A DNA stretch of 64,000 bases from Phormidesmis priestleyi Ana (GCA_001314865.1 LJZR01000008.1:1-64000), one strand, 5' to 3'. Numbered from the stretch's first letter, positions 16,755-26,709 are shown. The notes: a model not told the origin generated them from the letters alone. Made by a program: numbers and translations.

Positions 16755-18038
16755 TTAACGCAGCCTGCGGTCTACTTCAGTCACTCGCCAACTGAGTTTC
16801 ACGTTTATCCAAAAGTTCCAAAGAGCAACTAGGCCAATCGCTAGGAGGTTGGCCACATACTTCAAGCTGTTATTAAAAATGAAGTGATAAAACAACTGTA
16901 GTAGCAACACATCTAACGCTAAGCTCATCAGGCAAATAAGGTTGAATTTGAGCAGGCGTTTAAGCCGAGGTTGCCAGCCGCTCTGGCGCTGGGTGATATC
17001 TGCAAATGTCCAAACATCGTTCCCGACAAAGTTGCTAATAATCGCAATTTCGGCAGCGATCACTTTGCTCAAAACCAGGCTCAGGCCAACTTGTTCAGTG
17101 AACCAGTAAAAGAAAGCCATATCAACCACGACGCCGCTCAGCCCAACCAGGCCGTATCGAATAAATCGTTTGGTTGGGAAAACCTGCTTAACCCGACTCG
17201 CCCGGTCGCCTGAGCGTAACCTGATTAAATGGCCCAAATACTCAATGTATTGCTTCCAGGTGACCTTGCTTTGACCTGACTGACGCTCTTGAAAAACATA
17301 GCCCGCTTCGGCAATGCTGCCAATACTGCCTCGACCAATGACCTCTAGCAAAATTTTGTAGCCCAAAGGGTTCAGCGTCGGGCCTGCGATCGCACGCCGT
17401 CTCACCATAAAATATCCGCTCATCGGATCGCTCACCCGACCAACCACGTCCGGACATAGCACCAGCCCGATCATCTGAGCCCCGCGCGACAAAAAACGGC
17501 GAACAATGCTCCATTCGCTCACGCCCCCGCCTTCTACATGGCGACTGGCCACCGCCAAATCAGCACCATTTAAAGTTGCTTGCAGTAGCTCTAGCAGCAC
17601 CTCCGGCGGATGCTGGAGGTCAGCGTCAATCACGCCCAGTATTTCACCCTGCGCCACCTGCCAGCCACGAATCACCGCAGAAGACAGACCGCGCTCTTGC
17701 TGCCGGCGCATCACTCGCAAATGAGGATAGTCGCGCGTTAGCGCCTGCGCCACCTGCCAGGTGTGATCGGGGCTATCGTCATCAACCACAATTAGCTCAT
17801 AGCCACCTGGCACAAATCCGGTTAAAAGCGATGTTAGCTGCTCAACCATTTCGGCGACGTTGCTAGATTCGTTGTATGTTGGAATCACCAGGGAAAACTG
17901 AACAGAGTCATTCACCGCATCAGCGGTTGACCCCATGCAGGTAGTCCTGGCGGAATTCTCTAAAACCCCTGTAGCGATAGGCGCAGTACAAGGAACCTTG
18001 AGCGGGCCTTGTGGCGGAGATATCAGCGATTGGTTCAT
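16755..18038 (-). CDS. GT2 (dolichol-phosphate-mannose synthase type) fused to GtrA flippase-like domain
   Basis: The GT2 domain (residues 45-280) transfers a sugar from a nucleotide sugar to polyprenyl phosphate. It shows FSLVIPTYNESSNVAEMV, IVVDDDSPD, the metal-binding GVIDADLQHPPE and the DPM-type SDPMSGYFMVRR. Residues 300-420 form a GtrA domain with four TM segments (FIRYGLVGLSGVVVDMAFFY, then IAAEIAIISNFVGNDVWTF), proposed to flip the lipid-linked sugar. The same DPM1-GtrA fusion is known in many bacteria and archaea. It is divergent from a second GT2, which it resembles in role. ATG at 18038; a second ATG at 17938 would also keep the whole domain. Confidence 0.93.
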   Translation of the reverse strand: MNQSLISPPQGPLKVPCTAPIATGVLENSARTTCMGSTADAVNDSVQFSLVIPTYNESSNVAEMVEQLTSLLTGFVPGGYELIVVDDDSPDHTWQVAQALTRDYPHLRVMRRQQERGLSSAVIRGWQVAQGEILGVIDADLQHPPEVLLELLQATLNGADLAVASRHVEGGGVSEWSIVRRFLSRGAQMIGLVLCPDVVGRVSDPMSGYFMVRRRAIAGPTLNPLGYKILLEVIGRGSIGSIAEAGYVFQERQSGQSKVTWKQYIEYLGHLIRLRSGDRASRVKQVFPTKRFIRYGLVGLSGVVVDMAFFYWFTEQVGLSLVLSKVIAAEIAIISNFVGNDVWTFADITQRQSGWQPRLKRLLKFNLICLMSLALDVLLLQLFYHFIFNNSLKYVANLLAIGLVALWNFWINVKLSWRVTEVDRRLR

Positions 18039-18105
18039 GGGGAAACTTTTTATTTATTTCTTTTTGTTATTTCTTTTTGTATTTCTTCTGTGAGAGGTCA
18101 AATTG

Positions 18106-19311
18106 ATGGAACTCTATCCGCCAGAAGTCCCGCCAGAAGTCCCGCCAGAAGTCCCGCCAGAAGTCCCGCCAGAAGTCCCGCCAGGAGTCCCGCCAGAAGC
18201 CCCGTCACAAGTCCTACTAGACGAGGTTGGCCCTTTTTCTTTGCTGGAGCCAAATGCAGCCGCAAATGCCGCTGCGCCGACTGCCATCAACATTTCTATC
18301 GTTGTGCCGCTCTATTGCGAAGCCGATAATATTGACCATCTGTTTGAGCGATTAGAAGCCGTTCTGAGCCGGTTGAGCCGCCCTTACGAAATTATATGCG
18401 TAGACGATGGTAGCCATGACGACACGGTTCAAAGGTTAAAGACGCATCGACAGCGAAATCCTCGCATCAAAATCGTGGTGCTCTCTCGCAACTTTGGTAA
18501 AGAACTAGCGCTCACAGCCGGGATAGACTACGCCTGTGGTGCGGCTGTCATCCCGATTGACGCAGACTTACAAGATCCGCCAGAGCTGATTGAGGCCCTC
18601 ATTGCAAAGTGGTGCGAGGGCTATGACGTGGTGTATGCGAGGCGGCGATCGCGCCAAGGCGAAACCTGGCTCAAACGTGCCACGGCAAACTCCTTTTACC
18701 GAGTTATTGAACAGGTCAGTAAAGTACCCATTCCGAGAGATACAGGCGACTTTCGACTGTTAGACCAGCGCGTTGTCAATGTGCTTAAGCTGCTGCCCGA
18801 ACGGACTCGCTTTATGAAAGGACTGTTTGCCTGGGTGGGCTACCGTCAAGCCGAAGTGCTCTATGACCGCGAACCTCGGTACAGCGGCGAAACCAAATGG
18901 AACTACTGGCGGCTATGGAATTTTGCAATTGATGGCATTGTGTCATTCAGCGTAGCGCCCTTACGAATATGGAGCTATGTGGGTATCTCTTTTGCCGCAA
19001 TCTCTCTTTTATATGGCGCTTTTTTACTCATCAGAACGTTGTTGTCTGGTAATGATGTCCCTGGCTATGCCTCTTTGATGGTTGCTATTCTGTTTTTGGG
19101 AGGCATACAGATGATTAGTTTAGGCGTATTGGGTGAATATTTAGGTCGGGTTTATGAAGAAGTTAAGGGCCGCCCGCTGTACTTAGTTAGAGATGCTTAT
19201 GGAGTGAGTGATCAAGGGGGCACGAGCCTAGTGGGCAGCCGGGAAGACCAGTCGCTTACAAAAATTCCTGACACTCCTGCAACAGTTTGTTTTTCAAAAA
19301 GTCATATGTAA
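18106..19311 (+). CDS. Polyprenyl-phosphate glycosyltransferase GT2 (GtrB-like)
   Basis: A GtrB/ArnC-type GT2 making a polyprenyl-phosphate-linked sugar. Domain: INISIVVPLYCEADNIDHLF, ICVDDGSHDDTV, the RNFGKELALTAGIDYA helix and PIDADLQDPPELI with the DxD motif. ERTRFMKGLFAWVGY follows, then two C-terminal TMs (SYVGISFAAISLLYGAFLL and LMVAILFLGGIQMISLGVLG). The N-terminus is seven or eight copies of a PPEV/PPEA-type tetrapeptide. Start ATG 18106 is supported by GAGAGG 9-10 bases upstream, so this proline repeat is really translated. The protein would sit at the cytoplasmic face of the membrane. It lies 16 bases before the GT39-like gene, in a probable operon. Confidence 0.93.
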   Translation: MELYPPEVPPEVPPEVPPEVPPEVPPGVPPEAPSQVLLDEVGPFSLLEPNAAANAAAPTAINISIVVPLYCEADNIDHLFERLEAVLSRLSRPYEIICVDDGSHDDTVQRLKTHRQRNPRIKIVVLSRNFGKELALTAGIDYACGAAVIPIDADLQDPPELIEALIAKWCEGYDVVYARRRSRQGETWLKRATANSFYRVIEQVSKVPIPRDTGDFRLLDQRVVNVLKLLPERTRFMKGLFAWVGYRQAEVLYDREPRYSGETKWNYWRLWNFAIDGIVSFSVAPLRIWSYVGISFAAISLLYGAFLLIRTLLSGNDVPGYASLMVAILFLGGIQMISLGVLGEYLGRVYEEVKGRPLYLVRDAYGVSDQGGTSLVGSREDQSLTKIPDTPATVCFSKSHM

Positions 19312-19327
19312 TTGAGAGATTAACTGG

Positions 19328-21103
19328 ATGAAGTTTTTTTTAGGGAGTGCGATTGCATTGGGCGCGTTGTTGCGCTTTGTTTGGGTGGGGAAACGAGAGT
19401 TTTGGTATGACGAAGTGCTGTCGGTTTTACTCGCATCGGGGCAAAAAAACGCCTACCAACTGGCTAACAACACGCCCTTTAAAGTTCAAGAGATTTCTCA
19501 GCTGCTAGACATTCCGGCTAAGACAGCGACAGTAGATACCTTAAAAGAGGTGATTAAAGGTACGCTAGGCGATCCGCATCCGCCCTTGTTTTATCTGGGT
19601 GGGCATGGTTGGATGCGGCTGTTGGGCAACAGTGAGACGGCGCTGCGTCTGGGTGTGCTGGTGGTGAGCTTGATTACCTTATGGGTCGCGTACTCCTTGG
19701 GCCGCCAAGTGCTGGGACAGCGAGGTGGGCTGACTTTTACTGCGCTGCTATCGCTCAATCCTTTTTTTTTGGCGCATTCACTGAACTTGCGAATGTACGC
19801 ACCGATGCTGGCTTGGGTGATGATCAGCGGTGTGTGTTTGCTGTCGTTGGCAGGTGAACAGAACGCAGAACAGAACGCAGAACAGAATACAGAACAGAAT
19901 GCAGAACAGAATGCAGAGCAGAATGCAGAACAGAATGCAGAACAGAATGCAGAACAGAACAGTTTGTTAAACAACAAGCTCAATGAGAAAAAAATCTTTC
20001 AGCGCCAAATTTGGCTGCGTTGCTGCTTGGCCGCTGCCTTAACGGCAGGATTGATGACGCAGTATTTGTTTGCCTATTGGCTGTTTGCGATCGCAGCCCT
20101 AGCCCTTTATCTAGATCGCAAACGTTGGTTTCAAAACGGCCTTACCATTGGTGCAGGCGTTGTGATGTTTATGCCCTGGGCTGTATGGGGTGTTCGCCAG
20201 CAAATCAACAATCGCCGAGATGTGCTTGAGCAGATTTCCTCTGTAGGTGGCCCGCTGCAATCGGCCTTGCAACATGGAAAAGATCTTGCCCAAACTTTGG
20301 CCAACCATCTTCTGCTAGGCCATCTCACCACCGGTATGCTGCCAATAGCAGATCCAATTAAGCCCACGGCTGTTGCAATCGGCTGTGGCGTCATTGGCTT
20401 TTTGAGCTGGTGCATGGTTACGCTCTATCGTCGCCGTGAGTATCAGGTGCTGATGATAGGTGTGCTAATGGGTGTGCTGCCGCTAATGGTGGCTCTTGCC
20501 ATTGATATCATCGCGAACAAGTACACCTTGGGGTTCGGCTGGGGCCGATCGGTGATGGTGGCATTACCCGGTTGCTTACTGCTCGTTGCTGCCTGGTTAG
20601 AGTTGGGCACGGGGCGCTGGCGAGAAACGCTAATCGCGCTGATACTCATGGGGTATCTGGGGGTCAATGTCGCTGACTTTGGGCTGCGCGATCGCCAAAT
20701 TTTCCATGTTGTTCGTGCCAACCTACTCACAACCGATGCGCCTGTGCTGGTTGCGATGAACACTAGAGCCTGGGGCCATGTGTTACGGCTGGCTTACTAT
20801 TTAGATGATGCGGTTAATACAGATGTGCTCGCCACTGACCCCGCAGATTTGCCGGAAGCTTTAGCGATCGCCCTAGCCGCGAACAACTACAGCCAAGTAC
20901 TCTGGCTAAAAGCCGAATATCCTCTTTGGGGCGTACCCAACAGCGCTGCTGAGGCCGAGTCTTTAAGCAATCAAACAGATGCCCTCTTAAAGAAACGCTA
21001 TCTGTCAGCGAACACCACTGAGCCCGTTCCCCAAACGCTAACCGGCACGATGAATCTAGATCGCTTCATCCTCAAGGTTTATAACGCGCCTGATAATGGC
21101 TAA
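19328..21103 (+). CDS. GT39-like (PMT/ArnT-type) membrane glycosyltransferase
   Basis: A 591-residue polytopic protein of the GT-C fold. The N-terminal catalytic signature FWYDEVLSVLLA has the acidic DE pair expected in the first extracytoplasmic loop. The second signature is LGDPHPPLFYLGGHGWMRLL. About ten hydrophobic helices follow, including LRMYAPMLAWVMISGVCLLSL. These enzymes use polyprenyl-phosphate sugars in the periplasm to modify a lipid, glycan or protein; the acceptor is unknown. A nine-copy EQNA repeat (12-bp units, 19856-19963) is inserted in a loop between helices. The preceding GT2 gene is only 16 bases upstream and probably makes the donor. ATG 19328 with GAGA upstream. Confidence 0.87.
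   Translation: MKFFLGSAIALGALLRFVWVGKREFWYDEVLSVLLASGQKNAYQLANNTPFKVQEISQLLDIPAKTATVDTLKEVIKGTLGDPHPPLFYLGGHGWMRLLGNSETALRLGVLVVSLITLWVAYSLGRQVLGQRGGLTFTALLSLNPFFLAHSLNLRMYAPMLAWVMISGVCLLSLAGEQNAEQNAEQNTEQNAEQNAEQNAEQNAEQNAEQNSLLNNKLNEKKIFQRQIWLRCCLAAALTAGLMTQYLFAYWLFAIAALALYLDRKRWFQNGLTIGAGVVMFMPWAVWGVRQQINNRRDVLEQISSVGGPLQSALQHGKDLAQTLANHLLLGHLTTGMLPIADPIKPTAVAIGCGVIGFLSWCMVTLYRRREYQVLMIGVLMGVLPLMVALAIDIIANKYTLGFGWGRSVMVALPGCLLLVAAWLELGTGRWRETLIALILMGYLGVNVADFGLRDRQIFHVVRANLLTTDAPVLVAMNTRAWGHVLRLAYYLDDAVNTDVLATDPADLPEALAIALAANNYSQVLWLKAEYPLWGVPNSAAEAESLSNQTDALLKKRYLSANTTEPVPQTLTGTMNLDRFILKVYNAPDNG
19856..19963 (+). repeat. 12-bp in-frame tandem array, nine copies, in the GT39-like gene
   Basis: Nine copies of gaacagaacgca, with a few substitutions, encode (EQNA)9 in a loop between predicted membrane helices. 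Copies are nearly identical, which suggests recent expansion; the reading frame is kept. Confidence 0.95.
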
Positions 21104-21130
21104 TTTAGAGATGGCTAATCCAGAAATGGG

Positions 21131-21634
21131 TTATTTTTCACCGCGCCAGCTCAGTTTGAGATTAATCCAAAAATTCCATAGCGTTACTAGCGCGATCGCC
21201 AACACCTTAGCAAAATACTCATTGGCATTATCTGCCCAGTCGGCCATGACAAAGCGGCCTATCAGCGCGGGAATCGCATCAACCGCCGGAACCAACAGCA
21301 CTAAGGTCATAATGCCAACCTGCAAAAGCGCGCCGACTACACATACCAAATTGAACTTATAAAATCGCTGAAGTCTTGTCCGTCCTCCCCTTTGCCGCTG
21401 AGCCAAATCGGCAAACGTCCAGGCATCATTCCACAAAAAGTTGTTGACAATGGCTACCTCAATAGATAGCACCGTACTGGGATACAACGGCAAAGTCAGC
21501 AGCTCACGCAGCAAATAAAACACCCCAATATCAACGAATAAACCGCTTAATCCGACAACGGCAAAGCGCAAAAAGCGACCTATCGGCAGCGATTTGAGTC
21601 GCTGCATGATCAAAGAACGATATTTGGCAGGCAT
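21131..21634 (-). CDS. GtrA family membrane protein
   Basis: Four predicted TM helices. The hallmark is LRFAVVGLSGLFVDIGVFYLL followed by VLSIEVAIVNNFLWNDAWTF, and it closely parallels the GtrA half of the GT2 fusion at 16755. GtrA proteins are thought to flip polyprenyl-phosphate sugars. Start ATG 21634 (MPAKYRSLIMQ) is taken; the frame is open to a TTG at 21670. The gene is convergent with the GT39-like gene, with a spacer of 27 bases. It probably supplies lipid-linked sugar to the GT39-like enzyme. Confidence 0.9.
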   Translation of the reverse strand: MPAKYRSLIMQRLKSLPIGRFLRFAVVGLSGLFVDIGVFYLLRELLTLPLYPSTVLSIEVAIVNNFLWNDAWTFADLAQRQRGGRTRLQRFYKFNLVCVVGALLQVGIMTLVLLVPAVDAIPALIGRFVMADWADNANEYFAKVLAIALVTLWNFWINLKLSWRGEK

Positions 21635-21708
21635 AGCTAGTCGAATACAATCGCCCAGCCGCAAATACAATCAGCGACCGGGCGATATAAGGGCGTGTGC
21701 AACAGGTT

Positions 21709-21744
21709 ATTAATACCGCGATTAATACCGCGATTAATACCGCG
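21709..21744. repeat. 12-bp tandem array directly after a stop codon
   Basis: Three exact copies of attaataccgcg end one base short of the minus-strand stop codon of the glycosyltransferase gene at 21746. Confidence 0.88.
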
Positions 21745-21745
21745 A

Positions 21746-22912
21746 CTACTGTAGCGCACTCAGGGCGGGCACTGGCACAGCCTGGAGCGATTCGGCAGTT
21801 TGCTGCAAATGACGCTTACGGGCTTCTAAGGCTGGCGGTAGGGACATTCCTAACTTATTGAGCACCTGCTCCCAGCGATAAACCCAATCATGCTTGAGTA
21901 GAGAGTTAGCCACGTTGCGAATACGAATCTGCCTCAAATACTCAGGTTTAGAATCTAGCTCAGCAATGATGTCTACAATATTAGGCTCGTCAAACTTAAC
22001 CGGAATAATAGAATCTTCCCAGTCAAAATAGCGGCTAAATAGATCGCCTCTCGGCGGAGCGCCAATTAAAACATTACCCGAGGCTGCACCTTCAAAGAAG
22101 CGATAGCCAATCTCAAACTCACCTGCAATCAGCGTGGGTAAGTTTGCCTTGGCATAGTTTGTAATAAAATAGCGGCTTCTCTTTAGCAAGTTAGCAATGA
22201 GTGTTCGGTGCTCTTGATGGTTTTCAACTCGCAGCACCGAGCCGTTGGTAAGCTCATGATAGTAAAAGAACGGTTCTTTAGCAGCCACTTCTAATAATGC
22301 TTCATGCGTGACCGGAGAGCGTCTACCGATGCTGACCACATCAATAGAGCGCTTTTCGTCCTCTTCAAAGTTGGGCATAAACTTTAGTGTGTCAATGCCA
22401 GGTGGCAAGAACATGCAGGGCGTATCCGTCATCTTTTGCAAATCGTCTAGACCGTGATACGTGCCGACGCAGATGAGGTCAAATTCGTTAAAGAACTTCA
22501 TGAAGTGAGACATCTGCGAGAGATCTTCACTCCAAATCTCAATGATGTAGCAAACAGCAAGTCGGCATCTTCTCCGCCAGTTCTTCAACAGGTTTATAGA
22601 AGCAATATTCCAAGGAAAGTCTAAGGTGACGAAGTAGATATCGTAGTCGTAAGCCAACTCAACATCGCTACCGTATGGGTTGAGCTTGGTCAGTGGAGAT
22701 TCACCGATGTATCTTGTTGTATTTTCAATGACTCGCTTACGGAACTTACCCATCGCATCGTACTGAGGGGGTGCCAGTATGTCGGCATCATCAACAGCAG
22801 CAATGACGTCTTCAAACTCGTAGAGGCAAGAGTTATAAACAAAATTTTGAATACTTCGCAAAGACCACACTAAGGTCCGAGAATCCTCACGAGAATGGCT
22901 AGTTATATCCAT
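21746..22912 (-). CDS. Glycosyltransferase, CgeB/GT4-like (Glyco_trans_1_2 C-terminal domain)
   Basis: A 388-residue soluble GT-B-type glycosyltransferase. The C-terminal half shows SIDVVSIGRRSPVTHEALL, FITNYAKANLPTLIAGEFEI and YRFFEGAASGNVLIGAPPRG, the nucleotide-sugar binding region of CgeB/Glyco_trans_1_2 proteins, where the Glu in FEGAASG contacts the donor. The N-terminal half (YDYDIYFVTLDFPWNIASIN) is less conserved. No membrane segment or signal. Donor and acceptor are unknown. Its 3' end abuts a 12-bp array. It completes the 16.7-22.9 kb glycan gene group, although it is not in the same direction as all others. Confidence 0.8.
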   Translation of the reverse strand: MDITSHSREDSRTLVWSLRSIQNFVYNSCLYEFEDVIAAVDDADILAPPQYDAMGKFRKRVIENTTRYIGESPLTKLNPYGSDVELAYDYDIYFVTLDFPWNIASINLLKNWRRRCRLAVCYIIEIWSEDLSQMSHFMKFFNEFDLICVGTYHGLDDLQKMTDTPCMFLPPGIDTLKFMPNFEEDEKRSIDVVSIGRRSPVTHEALLEVAAKEPFFYYHELTNGSVLRVENHQEHRTLIANLLKRSRYFITNYAKANLPTLIAGEFEIGYRFFEGAASGNVLIGAPPRGDLFSRYFDWEDSIIPVKFDEPNIVDIIAELDSKPEYLRQIRIRNVANSLLKHDWVYRWEQVLNKLGMSLPPALEARKRHLQQTAESLQAVPVPALSALQ

Positions 22913-23252
22913 AAAAATATAGTTCTTGTAAAGTGCCGAATTCTCTTCAAGAATACTTTTTTGCGAATACTTACAGGAAAAATAGTTAATATCCCAATCA
23001 ATGCTTCATCAATACGTGAATGCCTCAAGAAGTCCGGAGATAATTTTTTATTTGTCTCAGTAATATCAACACTTTTGGGTCACAAAACATCACGTTTTTC
23101 CGTATTTCCCTGCTGGTAATAAGTGCTTATATTTACATTGATTAAATGTAACAATGTAATCTGTTCTATATACTGATGCCTGCTGAAGATAACGTTAACG
23201 CCGTATAGCAAAACTACGCAGCAAAACTACGCAACAAAACTACGCAACAAAA
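22913..23252. other. Intergenic region downstream of leuS, upstream of the glycosyltransferase
   Basis: About 340 AT-rich bases. The left part should hold the promoter of the minus-strand glycosyltransferase. The right end is the leuS-side 13-bp array. No coding region or RNA gene is seen. Confidence 0.45.
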
Positions 23253-23259
23253 CTACACA
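23208..23259. repeat. 13-bp tandem array over the leuS stop codon
   Basis: Four copies of a 13-base unit, gcaaaactacgca or close variants. The fourth contains the minus-strand TAG of leuS (23253-23255) and the other three are in its 3' flank. Confidence 0.93.
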
Positions 23260-25907
23260 GCTACAAAGTTAACGAGTTTACCAGGTACAACGATTACCTT
23301 TTTAATCTCTTTGCCTTCTAGATACCGCTGAGCGACTTCCGACTCACGAGCATAGCGCTCCAAAGCGGCTTTATCAGCGGCAGCGGGGACTTGCAAAGTC
23401 CCTCTGGTTTTGCCCATTATTTGAACCACGAGTGTAATTTCATCGGCAACTAGCGCAGTATTGTCGACCGAGGGCCAAGGTTGTTGATGCACTGACCCCT
23501 CTCCTAGGTGCGACCATAACTCATCGGCAATGTGGGGGGCAAAGGGTGCAATCAGCAATACCAGGGTGCAAATGCCCTCTGCAAAAGCGAGTGTTGTTTT
23601 GTTTTTTGCATCATTGAGTGCGTTGCTCAACTTCATCAGCTCAGAAACAGCTGTATTGAACTGATAATCTCCCTCTATGTCTTCTGTAATCTCTTTTATG
23701 GCGGTATGAGTTGCCTTACGCAGCGCCTTGTCTTCTTTGCTGAGTGACTGACTTTGGATGTCTTTGATTTGCTTGACTAGGCTGACGCTATCGGATTGGG
23801 CGAACCCAGCCACTGCTCGCCATACTCGGTTCAAAAATCGAAACTGCCCTTCTACATCAGCGTCGTCCCACTCTAGGTCTTTCTCAGGAGGTGCCTTAAA
23901 TAAAATGAACATACGGGCAGTGTCAGCGCCATACTTTGCCAGTACTTCTGAGGGCGGCACGCCGTTGAATTTAGATTTAGACATTTTTTCAAAGGAGACC
24001 TGCAACCGCTCGCCTGTCACTGGGTCGGTAGGCGAGTTGAGGTCGGTAATGTCTTGAGGCATGATGAACTGACCTTCGGCGTTTTTGTAGGTGATGGCCT
24101 GAACCATGCCCTGGGTGAGCAGGCGCTGGAAAGGTTCGTCAAAGTTCAAGAGATTGCGATCGCGCAACACCTTTGTAAAGAAACGCGAATACAGCAAATG
24201 CAAAATGGCATGTTCAATGCCGCCCACATATTGATCTACCGGTAGCCAGCTGTTCACGCGCTCAGACGAAAACACGGCCTCCTCGTTATTGGCATCGGCA
24301 TAGCGCAAAAAGTACCAGGACGAATCTAAAAAGGTGTCCATAGTATCTGTTTCCCGCTTAGCCGCAGCGCCGCAGCTAGGGCAAGAAACATTCACCCAAT
24401 CTTCTACTTTTGCTAATGGAGAGGCACCCTTGCCCGAAAACTCAACATTTTCGGGCAGCTTTACTGGCAAATCCTTTTCTGGAACAGGCACTGTGCCACA
24501 GTGAGGACAGTGAATAATCGGAATAGGCGCTCCCCAGTAACGCTGGCGAGAAACCAGCCAGTCACGGAGGCGGTAGTTAGTGGTTCCGTGGCCTAAAGAC
24601 TTTTCTTCGAGGTAGGCGATCGCCCGCTGCACGCTCTCCCCTTCACCCTTGCCTGAAGCTACGCCATTTAAAGGCCCAGAGTGAACCATCACCCCATCAT
24701 GAAGATAGGCGGCAGTCATCTTGTCTTCGGCTATCGTTTCACTTGCTGCCTCACCTGCTGCTTCACCTGCTGCTTCATCTTCAGGCTGTACAACCGCTTT
24801 AATGGGTAGGTCAAACTTACGCGCAAACTCAAAGTCTCTTTGGTCGTGAGCTGGTACGGCCATAATGGCGCCCGTACCGTAGTCCATCATCACGTAGTCG
24901 GCCACCCACACCGGAATTTTCTCACCGTTCACAGGATTGACGGCATAGCCGCCTGTCCATACGCCCGTTTTTTCTCTTCCCTCAGCCGTCCGGTCAATGG
25001 TACTGAGGTTAGCTGCTGCCGCTTGGTAAGCTTCTATTAGATCAGCCTGCGTTGCACTCGTTAATGACGCGACTAACGGATGCTCGGGTGCGAGCACCAT
25101 AAATGTTGCGCCCCAGAGCGTATCTGGGCGCGTCGTGTAGATGACCAGATCCTCGCCTGCTTCAGTTTTAAAGGTGACCTGAGCACCGGTTGATTTACCA
25201 ATCCAGTTGGCCTGCATGGTTTTTACCCGCTCTGGCCAGCCGGAAAGCTGATCTAAGTCGTTCAAAAGCTGCTCGGCATAAGCGGTGATTTTAAAAAACC
25301 ACTGACGCAAAAGTTTGCGTTCGACCTTTGCTCCTGATCGCCAGGATCTGCCTTCACTATCGACCTGCTCGTTTGCCAGCACTGTTTGATCAATGGGATC
25401 CCAGTTGACGGCGGCTTCTTTTTGATAGGCAAGGCCAGCCTCAAAGAACTGTAAGAAAATCCACTGCGTCCAGCGGTAGTAGTTTGGCAGGCAGGTCGCC
25501 ACTTCCCGATCCCAATCGTAAGAGAGGCCCAGGGCTTTGAGCTGCTCGCGCATTTGAGAAATATTTTTAAGCGTCCAATCTGCTGGCGGCACACCGCGTT
25601 TAATGGCGGCATTTTCGGCAGGCAACCCAAAGGCATCCCAGCCCATGGGATGCAGCACCTGGTAGCCCTGCATCCGGCGAACCCTAGCGATGACATCGGT
25701 AATGGTGTAGTTGCGCACATGACCCATGTGCAAATCGCCCGAGGGGTATGGAAACATGGAGAGGGCATAGAACTTTTTGGCGTTTTTTGGCGAGCCCTCT
25801 GTTTGTGATCCGTTGGTGATGCCTTCAGGCGTTTTGTTCAGCTTGTGGTCGGCCCAGTACTGTTGCCACTTTGTTTCAATGTCTGCTGGGCTGTATCGCA
25901 ATTCCAC
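23253..25907 (-). CDS. leuS: Leucyl-tRNA synthetase
   Basis: A class I aminoacyl-tRNA synthetase charging tRNA-Leu. Of 884 residues: HIGH-type motif [15 protein letters not shown] near residue 52, editing (CP1) domain with the threonine-rich [20 protein letters not shown] near 250, zinc-like CPHCG and CPSCG pairs near 475-510, the KMSKS loop in [11 protein letters not shown] near 635, and a C-terminal anticodon-binding helical region. The length is typical of bacterial LeuRS, a little increased by an [13 protein letters not shown] repeat near residue 390 in the CP1 domain. Starts with GTG at 25907. Not in an operon. Confidence 0.97.
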   Translation of the reverse strand: MELRYSPADIETKWQQYWADHKLNKTPEGITNGSQTEGSPKNAKKFYALSMFPYPSGDLHMGHVRNYTITDVIARVRRMQGYQVLHPMGWDAFGLPAENAAIKRGVPPADWTLKNISQMREQLKALGLSYDWDREVATCLPNYYRWTQWIFLQFFEAGLAYQKEAAVNWDPIDQTVLANEQVDSEGRSWRSGAKVERKLLRQWFFKITAYAEQLLNDLDQLSGWPERVKTMQANWIGKSTGAQVTFKTEAGEDLVIYTTRPDTLWGATFMVLAPEHPLVASLTSATQADLIEAYQAAAANLSTIDRTAEGREKTGVWTGGYAVNPVNGEKIPVWVADYVMMDYGTGAIMAVPAHDQRDFEFARKFDLPIKAVVQPEDEAAGEAAGEAASETIAEDKMTAAYLHDGVMVHSGPLNGVASGKGEGESVQRAIAYLEEKSLGHGTTNYRLRDWLVSRQRYWGAPIPIIHCPHCGTVPVPEKDLPVKLPENVEFSGKGASPLAKVEDWVNVSCPSCGAAAKRETDTMDTFLDSSWYFLRYADANNEEAVFSSERVNSWLPVDQYVGGIEHAILHLLYSRFFTKVLRDRNLLNFDEPFQRLLTQGMVQAITYKNAEGQFIMPQDITDLNSPTDPVTGERLQVSFEKMSKSKFNGVPPSEVLAKYGADTARMFILFKAPPEKDLEWDDADVEGQFRFLNRVWRAVAGFAQSDSVSLVKQIKDIQSQSLSKEDKALRKATHTAIKEITEDIEGDYQFNTAVSELMKLSNALNDAKNKTTLAFAEGICTLVLLIAPFAPHIADELWSHLGEGSVHQQPWPSVDNTALVADEITLVVQIMGKTRGTLQVPAAADKAALERYARESEVAQRYLEGKEIKKVIVVPGKLVNFVAV

Positions 25908-26066
25908 GCCTTGATCCTCGTGCTCGGTGCTTTAACTATATAGAGTTGTATTTTAGTGGGTGAAACGGCATTTAAGGCGCACCTTTATATAATGCGTTTT
26001 AGAAATTGTATGGTTTAGAATCATGCGGTTTAGGTTTGAGATAGAAATTAAAGATGACGCAGATGT

Positions 26067-26114
26067 TGCGAGTCAAGGCTGCTGCGAGTCAAGGCTGCTG
26101 CGAGTCAAGGCTAT
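26067..26114. repeat. 16-bp tandem array upstream of the GGCT gene
   Basis: Three copies of tgcgagtcaaggctgc; the last copy ends about 10 bases before the start codon of the next gene, so this array lies in a 5' region rather than at a gene end. Confidence 0.88.
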
Positions 26115-26123
26115 AGATGAAAG

Positions 26124-26564
26124 ATGAGTAAGGGGCTGAAAAATGACTACGCTACCTTGAGCGTGTTTGTGTACGGCACGCTTAAACCTGGCGGGCGCTA
26201 CCACCAGCGCTACTGTAGTCGTGCTTTGAGTCAGGCAATCCCGGCAAGGCTGCGGGGCCGCCTGTATGATTTTCCGCAGTGGGGCTTCCCGGCAATGACG
26301 GTGGGGGAGGACTGGGTTCAGGGTTATTTATTGAGGTTTTGTGGCAGTTCTGCTGAGTGCGATCGCATCCTACAGCAGCTTGACCAGCTAGAAGGCGTTA
26401 CCCAAAGCGCAGCGCCAGAAAGTGACGCCTATCAGCGTTGCTGGCAAACAGTGTTTGACTTACGCGATCGCCCGTTACAAGAGGCTTGGGTCTATCGCAT
26501 GAGCGAAAGTCAGGTAAAAAGGTTTCACGGCATTTACCGACCCGATGGTAACTGGCCAATATAA
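26124..26564 (+). CDS. Gamma-glutamylcyclotransferase-like (AIG2/GGCT fold) protein
   Basis: A 146-residue protein of the GGCT-like fold. The substrate-binding loop is VFVYGTLKPGG (YGSLxxG motif), followed by LRGRLYDFPQWGFPAMTVG and VQGYLLRF. The catalytic acid is likely the Glu in LDQLEGV, near residue 93. Members cleave gamma-glutamyl compounds to 5-oxoproline, but many are uncharacterised. The protein ends NWPI, and its last 13 bases including TAA are the first unit of a downstream array. Starts ATG 26124. Confidence 0.85.
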   Translation: MSKGLKNDYATLSVFVYGTLKPGGRYHQRYCSRALSQAIPARLRGRLYDFPQWGFPAMTVGEDWVQGYLLRFCGSSAECDRILQQLDQLEGVTQSAAPESDAYQRCWQTVFDLRDRPLQEAWVYRMSESQVKRFHGIYRPDGNWPI

Positions 26565-26628
26565 CTGGCCAATATAAGTGGCCAATATAACTGGCCAATA
26601 TAACTGGCCAATATAACTGACTAATATC
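26552..26628. repeat. 13-bp tandem array whose first copy ends with the GGCT stop codon
   Basis: Five copies of ctggccaatataa plus a degenerate sixth. Copy 1 is exactly the last 13 bases of the GGCT gene, stop included; copies 2-6 follow in the flank. The clearest example in the window of a duplicated gene terminus. Confidence 0.95.
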
Positions 26629-26666
26629 GCCAAGCCAGTATCGCCAAGCCAACAAAAACACGCACG

Positions 26667-26709
26667 CCCCAATCCCAAACCCCAATCCCAAACCCCAATC
26701 CCAAACCCC
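26667..26709. repeat. 13-bp C/A-rich tandem array
   Basis: Three copies of ccccaatcccaaa in the same intergenic stretch, preceded by two copies of a unit around tatcgccaagcca. The stretch has no recognisable gene. Confidence 0.88.

Noticed and set aside
19591-19983. Minus-strand Cys/Phe/Ser-rich repeat protein (CSAF)
   Set aside because: It is the antisense reading of the EQNA repeat in the GT39-like gene, which has clear coding features on the plus strand.
22895-23119. Plus-strand frame upstream of the glycosyltransferase
   Set aside because: It lies in its likely promoter region, AT-rich, without start signal or recognisable product.
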